64,000 nucleotides of DNA from Clostridia bacterium (GTDB taxonomy: Bacteria > Bacillota > Clostridia > Lutisporales > Lutisporaceae). Positions 54,115 to 61,890 of the stretch are shown piece after piece. Each line of letters begins with the position of its first letter. Position 1 is the first letter of the stretch. The translations under genes were made by a program, and so were the position numbers. The stretch covers positions 124,001-188,000 of the forward strand of contig DASPIR010000010.1 in assembly GCA_035628995.1 (NCBI GenBank). The letters run 5' to 3'. The notes beneath the pieces were generated by a model. That model did no database searches, was not told where the DNA came from, and was given only the letters and a program-made list of their open reading frames with translations.

Positions 54115-55240
54115 AGGTCTCATCCTTCCACTTCAAGAAGAAATTATTGACTACATAATGAGCGCATCTGCCTGTGATATTATAGTCACTCAACACTCCT
54201 ATCCCCTTGAATGAACTCCACTTGTTGAGATTTTGATTGATATTTTCCTCAAGCATGCTGGTCAGCCCATCACCGAAGTATTGGACTAGCTTGCCTGTAA
54301 ATATTACTTTATCCAGGTCCAATATAGCTATGATATTAGTCAATGGCTCAGAAATATATCCTGCTATTTCTTTAATAATGCTCCTGGCCTTTGAATCACC
54401 AGCTTTGTAAAGTCTCGCTAACTCCTCAATCGTCATACCAGTCTTTTCTTCAATAGCCGTTATAGATGCTTCGGTTGTTAAGCAGCCCTTTTGACCACAT
54501 TTACATGTCCTAGGACCGTCAATAGAATATAATCTGACGTGGCCGAATTCCCCAGCGGCATTATTAGTGCTCCTCAGTAAATTTCCATTTAGGACCAGTG
54601 CTGCACCGATACCTCCACCGAGTTTTATTAGCATGTAATTATTTGTTTGTTCTCTTCCGTAATCTGTTTCAGCCAGAATATTAACGTCATTTTTTATCTG
54701 AACTGGAATATCCAAATACTCCAGTTCAGATAAAACATTGATTCCATCCAATCCTAAATTCTTAGATTTTATTACTACTCCATTCTTGTCATCAACTATT
54801 CCTTCTATACTAATTGCTATGCCCAGGATTCTCAAATTTTCAGCACTCTTACTAATCTTATCAATTACTTCTTTCAAAACATCTATTACATTTCTGTTCA
54901 TATCTCTCATAATGTTCAATTTACTTATTTCATTACCTGCAGCATCATATAAGCCTGCATTAATTGATTCTACAGAAATTTCAACCCCTATGGAGCATAG
55001 CTGTTGATACCTGATAGACAGAGCCATGGGGTTCCGACCCAGTGCTTTGTTTTCTAAAGTAATCTCCTCAACCATGCCTTCATTTATTAGCTCTTTGACC
55101 AGATTTGTAATCGTTTGATTTGACATGTTTGTCATTTCAGCAATCTGAGCTCTGTAAATATTTTTTTCAGAATAAATTATTTCTAAAATTCTTCTCCTGT
55201 TGTTGATTTTCATTAAGTCTGGACTAGTAATTTTATTCAT
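54107..55240 (-). CDS. ROK-family transcriptional regulator
   Basis: A 377-residue NagC/XylR-type protein. The N-terminal winged helix (RRRILEIIYSEKNIYRAQIA and MSNQTITNLVKELINEGMVE) is followed by a ROK domain. That domain has the sugar-binding AAGEFGHVRLYS near 235 and the zinc site CKCGQKGCLTTEAS near 255. It is likely the local repressor, inactivated by a sugar or sugar phosphate. Probable binding sites flank the operon promoter. It lies inside the operon, 10 bases after the binding-protein gene. Confidence 0.93.
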   Translation of the reverse strand: MNKITSPDLMKINNRRRILEIIYSEKNIYRAQIAEMTNMSNQTITNLVKELINEGMVEEITLENKALGRNPMALSIRYQQLCSIGVEISVESINAGLYDAAGNEISKLNIMRDMNRNVIDVLKEVIDKISKSAENLRILGIAISIEGIVDDKNGVVIKSKNLGLDGINVLSELEYLDIPVQIKNDVNILAETDYGREQTNNYMLIKLGGGIGAALVLNGNLLRSTNNAAGEFGHVRLYSIDGPRTCKCGQKGCLTTEASITAIEEKTGMTIEELARLYKAGDSKARSIIKEIAGYISEPLTNIIAILDLDKVIFTGKLVQYFGDGLTSMLEENINQNLNKWSSFKGIGVLSDYNITGRCAHYVVNNFFLKWKDETYD

Positions 55241-55249
55241 ATCTACCTC

Positions 55250-56527
55250 TTATTTGAATATATCGTTTGCTTTATCAGCGATATTTTTCATGCCTTCGTC
55301 AACTGTCATCTCTTTATATGCAATTTTCTGTATTACTTCAGAAATAACGGATGAAAGTTTAGGATACTCTTCAATTGGTGGTCGAGCTACACCATAGGTC
55401 AAGACTTTAGCTGCTTCAATCATATGCGGGTTTTCTTTTCCGAACTCTGTATACCTGGTGCTCTCCCTAGCAGACTTTGCCACAGGCAGATAACCGGTTC
55501 TTATTGCCCACTCTGCATGATTCTCACCGGTTGTCATCCACTTCATGAACTTCAGGGTTTCCTGCTGCACTTTTTCATCACTCTTGAATATGAAGTAGTG
55601 GTTGGATCCGAGACCGCTAGCCAATTGATCCTTACCAGGAAGCATAGCTACGCCGACATTCATTTTCTGTTTGGTTATGTAGGTGTTTGCTGCGCCTTGT
55701 GTACCGATTGCCATTGCAACTTGTTTGTCAATAAACGGATCCTGTCCTACAGCAATAGGTGCATATCCGTCTTTTATCATTTTTGTATAGAAGTCCAGCG
55801 CTTCCAACCCTTTTTCATTATTAAAACCTATATTATTGCCTTCTTTATTCAATATACTCTGCCCGTTTTGCCACAAGAAACATTCCCAAGTCCATGCTGT
55901 TCTCTCATTTGGTGCAATGGGCAGCCAAACCCCGAATCTTTTCCCGTCTGACAGCTTCTTGGAGGTGTTGTATAACTCATCCCATGTAGTTGGGGGATTC
56001 TCTATCCCTGCTTCCTTGAACATATCTTTATTGTATATAAGTAAAAGTGTCCCTGCTTCAATCGGAACGGAGTAGATTTTATTCTTGTACATGCCTGCTT
56101 CCATGAGCCCCTTAGGAATGTCGTTCTTCCAAGCATCATCCATGATTGCTCCAACCTCAACCAGCTTTCCTGAGCTCTCCAAAACTCCTGTCCAGGTTGG
56201 GTAACCCCATAAAAGGTTGGGCTCTTGATTGGAAAGTACTGCAGATTGAACCTTTTGCAGCATTTCGTCGCCATTAGCAACAAATTTGGGATTGATTTTT
56301 ACATTTGGATTTTCACTTTGATATTTCTCAATCATTTCAAGCAGCACTTCATTTTTATCCGCGGCATAGCCATGCCAGAACTCGACAACCACCGGCTCAG
56401 CTGCTTCAACAGCTGTCTTTTCCTGAGGTGCATTAGCCACGGTCGCCTCTTTAGCGCATCCGGCTAATGATAGTGATAATATTAGTACTAATACTAACAT
56501 TAAGGCAATTGGTTTTTTTCCTTTCAC
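55250..56527 (-). CDS. Sugar ABC transporter substrate-binding lipoprotein
   Basis: A 425-residue family 1 extracellular binding protein. The lipobox is SLSLAGCAKEA with Cys near 24. VVVEFWHGYAADKNEVLLEM starts the mature fold and YPTWTGVLESSGKLVEVG is near 110. Such proteins bind oligosaccharides, glycerol phosphodiesters or sugar alcohols; UgpB-like (glycerol-3-phosphate diester) binding is a tempting option given the phosphodiester glycosidase downstream, but unproven. It follows the two permease genes. Confidence 0.93.
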   Translation of the reverse strand: MKGKKPIALMLVLVLILSLSLAGCAKEATVANAPQEKTAVEAAEPVVVEFWHGYAADKNEVLLEMIEKYQSENPNVKINPKFVANGDEMLQKVQSAVLSNQEPNLLWGYPTWTGVLESSGKLVEVGAIMDDAWKNDIPKGLMEAGMYKNKIYSVPIEAGTLLLIYNKDMFKEAGIENPPTTWDELYNTSKKLSDGKRFGVWLPIAPNERTAWTWECFLWQNGQSILNKEGNNIGFNNEKGLEALDFYTKMIKDGYAPIAVGQDPFIDKQVAMAIGTQGAANTYITKQKMNVGVAMLPGKDQLASGLGSNHYFIFKSDEKVQQETLKFMKWMTTGENHAEWAIRTGYLPVAKSARESTRYTEFGKENPHMIEAAKVLTYGVARPPIEEYPKLSSVISEVIQKIAYKEMTVDEGMKNIADKANDIFK

Positions 56528-56546
56528 GATGAATCCCCCTTTAAAT

Positions 56547-57374
56547 TTATTGTTCTTTTCCCCCAGAAAAGGCTATACTCTCTATAACTTTTTTCTGGAA
56601 TATTATAAACACGATAATTACCGGCACCAATGTCAGCGCAGTTCCTGCCATTAATGCACCCCAGTCTGTTTCTATCGCATTTATTTCCCTAAAGTAAGCC
56701 AGTCCTAACTGCAAGGTATATAATTCTTCCTTACTGACAATCAGTAGGGGCCAGAAGTACTGATTCCAGGCATAAATGAAGATTAATATAAAAGACGTAG
56801 CGAGAATTGGTCTTGAAATCGGTAGGATGATTTTGGTAATAACCTGAAAAGTAGTACATCCATCGATTATTGCAGCTTCTTCGATTTCTTTCGGTATCTG
56901 CATGAAGAATTGTTTTAACAAAAATACAATCAGTGCACTCCAAGCAAATGGAATTATTAGTCCAGCCAATTTATTCAACAGACTCAACTTTTCTAAAGTT
57001 AATATCATTGGTATCATAATCGTCTGAGCCGGCAGCATTAATCCGGACAGCAGAAGTATAAAGAGTATATTCTTACCCCTGAATTCCATTCTTGCAAAAG
57101 CATACGCTGCCATTACAGATGTTATCAATTGTCCAAAAATTATAAATGCTGTTACAATTAAACTATTGATGAAAAATCTTATAAAAGGAAAACTCGTTAC
57201 AGCCTTTTTATAGTTATTGAGATTTATCTCACTTGGTATCCATTTTATCGGGATTGTGAATATTTCATTTGAAGGCTTAAAGGACGTAGACAGCATCCAT
57301 AAAAATGGCAATATCATCATGCTTGCCAATCCGTATAAAATGACATATTTTGATACCTTCTTAATATCTTTCAT
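56547..57374 (-). CDS. Sugar ABC transporter permease (MalG type)
   Basis: A 275-residue inner-membrane protein with six helices. The EAA loop EIEEAAIIDGCTTFQVITKIILPISRP near 185-210 binds the ATPase. It starts at ATG 57374 with GAGGAG upstream. The stop of the preceding permease overlaps this start region. It forms the channel with its MalF-type partner. No ATPase gene is in this operon, so a shared MsmX-like ATPase from elsewhere is expected. Confidence 0.92.
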   Translation of the reverse strand: MKDIKKVSKYVILYGLASMMILPFLWMLSTSFKPSNEIFTIPIKWIPSEINLNNYKKAVTSFPFIRFFINSLIVTAFIIFGQLITSVMAAYAFARMEFRGKNILFILLLSGLMLPAQTIMIPMILTLEKLSLLNKLAGLIIPFAWSALIVFLLKQFFMQIPKEIEEAAIIDGCTTFQVITKIILPISRPILATSFILIFIYAWNQYFWPLLIVSKEELYTLQLGLAYFREINAIETDWGALMAGTALTLVPVIIVFIIFQKKVIESIAFSGGKEQ

Positions 57375-57375
57375 A

Positions 57376-58239
57376 CTATTTCTCCTCAACAAATTTCTTT
57401 TGGACTATTGTAATCAACACAGTCAATATAAACAGAACAAAGGCAATAGCAGATGCATATCCCATTTCATATTCAACAAATCCCACTTTATATAAGTAGG
57501 TTACCAACATTTCTGTTCTGCCTATCGGCCCGCCATTTGTTGTGACTTTGACAATATCAAATATCTGAAACAACGAGTATATGCTGCTTGATACCATAAC
57601 GAAAAATATTGTAGGTTTCAGTAAAGGCAGTGTCACTCTAAAGAATTTCTGTACACTGTTGGCACCATCAATCTCAGCAGCCTCATAAAGCGTCCTGGGA
57701 ATGGTCAGTAATCCCGCAATAAATATAACCATATTGTAGCCGATGCTTTTCCAGACACCTATTACAACAAGCGCTGCCATAGCTAAATCCGGATCTGCCA
57801 ACCAAGTTTTCACTTCAATTCCAAATACAGATAATATTGAATTCAACAACCCATATCTATCCGGGAGAAATATCCATGCCCATACCACACCGACAGCTAC
57901 TAGTGACACGATGTGCGGCAGGAAGTAGATTCCCTTCAATATCTGAAACCCCTTCAAGCTTTCGTTCATTAAGTAGCTAAGCACAAGCGAAATGCTTACA
58001 GATAGGGGAACGGTAAAAGCTAAATATATAAAGGTGTTTTTTAATGCGTTAATAAACTTCTCATCACCAAATAATCTTATATAATTGCTGAAGCCTACAA
58101 AGGTTTTATCTACTGAAAAACCATTCCACTCGAACATAGTGAGTATGAATGAATAGAATAATGGTATTAAGAAGAATATAGCAAACAGAATAAAAGTCGG
58201 AGCTATAAGCAAGTATGGAGTATATACCCGTTTGTTCAA
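57376..58239 (-). CDS. Sugar ABC transporter permease (MalF type)
   Basis: A 287-residue membrane protein with six helices (TPYLLIAPTFILFAIFFLIP first). The EAA loop reads TLYEAAEIDGANSVQKFFRV near 200. The best start is TTG 58239 (MNKRVYTP), 7 bases after GGGGGAG; the longer frame from 58257 contains the ribosome site. It is the first gene of the operon, about 20 bases after the predicted RNA start. Confidence 0.92.
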   Translation of the reverse strand: MNKRVYTPYLLIAPTFILFAIFFLIPLFYSFILTMFEWNGFSVDKTFVGFSNYIRLFGDEKFINALKNTFIYLAFTVPLSVSISLVLSYLMNESLKGFQILKGIYFLPHIVSLVAVGVVWAWIFLPDRYGLLNSILSVFGIEVKTWLADPDLAMAALVVIGVWKSIGYNMVIFIAGLLTIPRTLYEAAEIDGANSVQKFFRVTLPLLKPTIFFVMVSSSIYSLFQIFDIVKVTTNGGPIGRTEMLVTYLYKVGFVEYEMGYASAIAFVLFILTVLITIVQKKFVEEK

Positions 58240-58256
58240 GACTACACTCCCCCCCA

Positions 58257-58337
58257 ATTAATCAAATCGTTTTATTAATTCGATTGTAAGCTTTTCCATC
58301 TTCTGTGTCAATATATTTTTCAAGTCATTTGATTAAT
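58257..58337 (-). promoter_or_regulatory. Operon promoter flanked by an 11-bp inverted repeat
   Basis: On the minus strand TTGACA (58306-58311) and TACAAT (58283-58288) are 17 bases apart. ATTAATCAAAT (58257-58267) and its exact complement ATTTGATTAAT (58327-58337) lie downstream and upstream of the promoter, 70 bases centre to centre. AATCG and CGATT form a second, smaller dyad next to the -10. These are candidate operators for the ROK protein encoded in the operon. Confidence 0.65.
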
Positions 58338-58398
58338 ATAAGAATTAAAGTTTTTACTCATTGACCCCTAAGCTAAACTAATAAAAAACAAACAAAAA

Positions 58399-58420
58399 AA
58401 CTCGCCGCAAGCGACGAGTT
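58399..58420 (-). terminator. Terminator of the ArsR-VOC unit
   Basis: AACTCGCCG and CGACGAGTT (one mismatch) around CAAG, with a T run on the minus strand. Confidence 0.8.
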
Positions 58421-58432
58421 CATTTTATACTA

Positions 58433-58831
58433 TTATTGCTTAAGTGTATAATTCAAGCCCCATGTGTTGCCATAGCAATCGATCACTACTGCATGGTAAG
58501 CACCCCAGAAGGTTTTCTGCAGCTCATATTTCACAGTTCCATTTTTGCTTAATGCCGCATATATTCTGTTGATTTCTTCTTCGCTGTCAAGCTCTAATAA
58601 TAGGTTCGCATTACCTGATGTTCTATCGCCGCTGAGAATATCTAAAAGATACAGCACGCAATCAGTATTAATGTGAAGCTCCGAATGGATTACCTTACCT
58701 TCAAAGCCTTTAAACATTTCTTTTCCGTCAGCCATCTGCACATTCTTTATTTCTCCGCCAAATACTTCTTTATAATATTCAAGCGCCGCTTTACAATCCA
58801 TAACAAAAATCTCTGGTACAATTCTTTTCAT
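58433..58831 (-). CDS. VOC/glyoxalase-fold protein, PhnB-like
   Basis: A 132-residue protein with two beta-alpha-beta-beta-beta modules. PEIFVMDCKAALEYYKEVFGGEI and GFEGKVIHSELHINTDCVLYL form the first, and FWGAYHAVVIDCYGNTWGLNY ends the second. Members include antibiotic-binding proteins, glyoxalases and enzymes of unknown role. It follows an ArsR-type regulator by 36 bases, a common pairing. The substrate is unknown. Confidence 0.88.
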   Translation of the reverse strand: MKRIVPEIFVMDCKAALEYYKEVFGGEIKNVQMADGKEMFKGFEGKVIHSELHINTDCVLYLLDILSGDRTSGNANLLLELDSEEEINRIYAALSKNGTVKYELQKTFWGAYHAVVIDCYGNTWGLNYTLKQ

Positions 58832-58867
58832 TTGCTTTATCTCCTTTTTTTATATGTATTATAGTAT

Positions 58868-59200
58868 TTAGCTGTCTTTCCCTTTAGCTTCCACGAAGCT
58901 TTTTAATGCAGACAGCTTGTTGTCCCAAAACCTCTCATAATATGAAAGCCACCTTTTCAGCTCCTGAAGGGGTTCCGGTTGAAGCATGTATCGTGTCTCT
59001 CTTCCAATCTTTCTTTCACTTACAAGACCTGCATCCTTCAGAATATGCAAATGCTTTGAAACAGCTGTACGGCTCATAGGAAAATGTTCACTTATTTCCA
59101 TAACCGGCAGCTCTCTCCCAGCAAGCAGACTCAGCAGCTCCCTGCGGGTAGGATCTGCTATTGCTTGAAATACATCATGTTTAGGATAGGTATCCATCAT
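58868..59200 (-). CDS. ArsR-family transcriptional regulator
   Basis: A 110-residue winged-helix protein. DVFQAIADPTRRELLSLLAG, then MEISEHFPMSRTAVSKHLHILKDAG (recognition helix) and the wing RKIGRETRYML are clear. The C-terminal helix (LSYYERFWDNKLSALKSFVE) belongs to the subgroup paired with SRPBCC or VOC genes, and it has no Cys metal site. I start it at ATG 59200 after GGGTGAT; the frame reaches 59257. It probably controls itself and the VOC gene. Confidence 0.9.
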   Translation of the reverse strand: MMDTYPKHDVFQAIADPTRRELLSLLAGRELPVMEISEHFPMSRTAVSKHLHILKDAGLVSERKIGRETRYMLQPEPLQELKRWLSYYERFWDNKLSALKSFVEAKGKDS

Positions 59201-59375
59201 TTTTATCACCCATCTTTTTACGTAAAATAAGCAATACGCAACCAATCGGTTTCTCAACGCAATTATATAACACCTTTTGGTTCCATGTCAAGTATTGTTT
59301 CATATTTCTCTTCAGTTTGTGATAAACTTATAGAAAAATACATTGATAAAATACTACAGATAGGCGGTGTTAATA

Positions 59376-59765
59376 ATGAGCGGAAACATGGATATTCAGG
59401 AAGCAATGCTGGAGAAGAGGATATGGGCTGTGATAGGAGCTAATAACGATCCTGATAAATTCGGCAATATTATTTATAGGAGATTAAAATCCGAGGGTTA
59501 TATAGTATACCCCGTAAACCCGATGTATGACAATGTAGAAGGCGATCAATGCTATCCGAATCTAGCATCATTACCTCAGAAACCTGAGGTTTTGGATATG
59601 GTTGTGTCACCTAAAAGGGGCAAGGCTTTTATTGAGGAAGCCGCCAAACTGGGAATAGAAAACATATGGCTGCAGCCAGGCACCTTTGATTTAGAGCTTT
59701 TAGCGTTAATAAAGGAAAAACAGCTGGTAGGCTTGCAGGCTTGCGTATTGGTTGAATTGGGATAG
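59376..59765 (+). CDS. CoA-binding (YccU-like) protein
   Basis: A 129-residue Rossmann-fold protein of the CoA_binding_2 family. WAVIGANNDPDKFGNIIYRRLKSEGY near 15-40 holds the nucleotide loop. VYPVNP, LDMVVSPKRG and ENIWLQPG follow in the usual order. The function of the family is not settled. ATG 59376 follows GGCGGTG; a GTG at 59367 is in frame. It is a single-gene unit divergent from the ArsR gene. Confidence 0.9.
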   Translation: MSGNMDIQEAMLEKRIWAVIGANNDPDKFGNIIYRRLKSEGYIVYPVNPMYDNVEGDQCYPNLASLPQKPEVLDMVVSPKRGKAFIEEAAKLGIENIWLQPGTFDLELLALIKEKQLVGLQACVLVELG

Positions 59766-59774
59766 TAAAACAAA

Positions 59775-59794
59775 AACTGCCCCAAGGGGCAGTT
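59775..59794. terminator. Terminator between CoA-binding gene and nucleoside transporter operon
   Basis: AACTGCCCC and GGGGCAGTT around a 2-base loop. On the minus strand it ends in TTTTTG, so it mainly stops the transporter operon. Confidence 0.75.
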
Positions 59795-59863
59795 AGTATT
59801 AAAACTACATATTTCAAACAATTTTAGTAGTGCTGCAATGATCTTTACGCATTTAAAAAACTA

Positions 59864-60805
59864 TTAGCGTTCTTCCCTGAAATAGGCAATGCTTAATCCC
59901 TTCGGTCCCGCTTTTTCCTTTGACTTCTTCATGGAAACCACCACAAGTACAGTAATTGTTACCAGGTATGGCAGCATGTCTATGAAATACTGGGACACAT
60001 TGATACCCATGCCTTGTATTCTAAAACCAATGATGTCCAACCCACCGAACAGAAAAGCACCAAATAAAGCTTTATACGGATTCCATGTGGCGAAAATAAC
60101 CAATGCAACGGCTATCCAGCCTCTTCCTGCCGTAACGCCTTCCTGCAAGGCCGGTACATATACCAGGGACAGATACGCTCCTCCCAGACCGCAGAGCGCT
60201 CCACCCAATAAAGTATGCAAGTACTTATATAAAGCAACGTTTATGCCCGCAGCATCCGCTGCTCCCGGATTCTCACCGACAGCCCTCAGGTTCATTCCCC
60301 AGCTGGTTTTATAAAGATATATCCCCAACAGTATAGCTGTTAAATAACCCAGGTAAACAAAAGCGTCCTGTCTGAACAGTACCGGACCTATGATTGGAAT
60401 ATTTCCGAGCAATGGCACGGTAAATGGCTTGAAAAATAATCTCAAGGCTTCAGGTGCTATCTGTCCTATAAGGTCCTGGCCGACAAAATCTGCAAAACCT
60501 GAGCCGAATATTGTCAGTGTCAAACCTGATACTACCTGATTTGCTCTTAAGGTAATGGTTAAAAAAGCAAAAATAAGTGCACCGCATGCGCCAGCAATCA
60601 TCGCTGCTAATAAAGCCAATGCTGCATTTTCGGTCGACATCCCGACCATAAATCCCATAACAGCACCCATCAGCATCATGCCTTCCACCCCAAGGTTCAG
60701 ATTACCCGAACGCTCTGTTATGATTTCGCCGAGTGTTGCAAACAAAAGGGGTGTGCCTGCAATAACAGCCGCATGGAGAAAGGAAATAAGCGCGTCCATA
60801 ATCAA
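59864..60805 (-). CDS. Nucleoside-type ABC transporter permease (NupQ/BmpC-like)
   Basis: A 313-residue membrane protein of the RbsC/BPD_transp_2 family with about 9-10 helices. LFATLGEIITERSGNLNLGVEGMMLMGAV is near 22-50, and AVGENPGAADAAGINVALYKYL near 180 is the coupling loop. Together with the gene at 60802 it forms a two-permease channel typical of BMP-family purine nucleoside importers. It overlaps that gene by 4 bases. Confidence 0.92.
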   Translation of the reverse strand: MIMDALISFLHAAVIAGTPLLFATLGEIITERSGNLNLGVEGMMLMGAVMGFMVGMSTENAALALLAAMIAGACGALIFAFLTITLRANQVVSGLTLTIFGSGFADFVGQDLIGQIAPEALRLFFKPFTVPLLGNIPIIGPVLFRQDAFVYLGYLTAILLGIYLYKTSWGMNLRAVGENPGAADAAGINVALYKYLHTLLGGALCGLGGAYLSLVYVPALQEGVTAGRGWIAVALVIFATWNPYKALFGAFLFGGLDIIGFRIQGMGINVSQYFIDMLPYLVTITVLVVVSMKKSKEKAGPKGLSIAYFREER

Positions 60806-61890
60806 CCGACCTCCTTTCCCACAGTGACTTGATGTCTTTTTACCAATACAAACTTATATCGTACAAAAAACTCACTGCCCAATACGAAGAATAAAATGAT
60901 TCCTTGCAGAATTTCTGCCGCTGCCTGAGGTATACCGAAAACGGTCTGTATATATGATCCACCCTCCAGAAGCGCTGCAAAAAGAACAGATACCACCAGA
61001 ATAACCGGTGCACTCAAGGCGGCCAGCCAAGCGGTAATAATTGCTGTATATCCGACGCCGCCGGTAATTTCCACTGACAGTGTATTATTTACAGCAGAAG
61101 CCTGAATCATCCCAACCAGTCCACAAAGGCCGCCGCTCAGCATTATCGCTATTAATATTGTCTTTTTAATATTAATACCTGCATAACGTGCTGTATTAAT
61201 ACTTTCACCGATAACAGCGATTTCATATCCCTTTTTTGTGTGGTTGATAAAGATATGGATGAGAACTACCAATACAAGCGCAATCACCCAACCAATATGT
61301 ACGCCAAACAACTCCGGCAGTATGGCATTTTCAGTAAAATTGGCTATTTTGGGGAATCCAAGGGACTTTGGATCCCTCCAGGGTCCGTATTGTAAATATG
61401 TAACCCACTTGATTCCAATATAATTCATCATTAAGGTAACAATAGTTTCATTGGTTCCCCACTGTGCCTTAAAAAAAGCCGGTATAAGTGCCCAGAGCCC
61501 GCCGACCAACATTCCGGCAAGTATCATTAAAAGCAGCACAATAGGTCTGGACATGTCGCCCATTTCCAAGGCTATAAAGGTTGCAGCAAATGCACCCATT
61601 GCAATCTGCCCTTCTCCCCCTATATTCCAGAACTGCATGCGGAATGCTATCCCGATGCCCAAGGAAGTAATGACCAGCGGAATCGCTTTTACAATGGTTT
61701 CTTTTACTCTATAGGCTGTTCCAAAAGCACCCTGCACCATTTTTATATAAACATCTATAGGATTCAGACTCAGAAGCAGGATAAAAAGTGAAGAGGCAAT
61801 AAGAGCCAGAATAATAGCGCTTATTCTAATGGCAGCAGCTTTTATTCTGCTAGGTTCACTTTTCTTAATTGCACGTATTGTCATTGGCAT
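60802..61890 (-). CDS. Nucleoside-type ABC transporter permease (NupP/BmpB-like)
   Basis: A 362-residue membrane protein. IGIAFRMQFWNIGGEGQIAMGAF is near 82-105 and the coupling loop AVIGESINTARYAGINIKK is near 230. Start codons at 61896, 61890 and 61884 are in frame; I choose 61890, just after AAGGATGATA. All overlap the end of the ATPase gene, so translation is coupled. Confidence 0.92.
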   Translation of the reverse strand: MPMTIRAIKKSEPSRIKAAAIRISAIILALIASSLFILLLSLNPIDVYIKMVQGAFGTAYRVKETIVKAIPLVITSLGIGIAFRMQFWNIGGEGQIAMGAFAATFIALEMGDMSRPIVLLLMILAGMLVGGLWALIPAFFKAQWGTNETIVTLMMNYIGIKWVTYLQYGPWRDPKSLGFPKIANFTENAILPELFGVHIGWVIALVLVVLIHIFINHTKKGYEIAVIGESINTARYAGINIKKTILIAIMLSGGLCGLVGMIQASAVNNTLSVEITGGVGYTAIITAWLAALSAPVILVVSVLFAALLEGGSYIQTVFGIPQAAAEILQGIILFFVLGSEFFVRYKFVLVKRHQVTVGKEVG

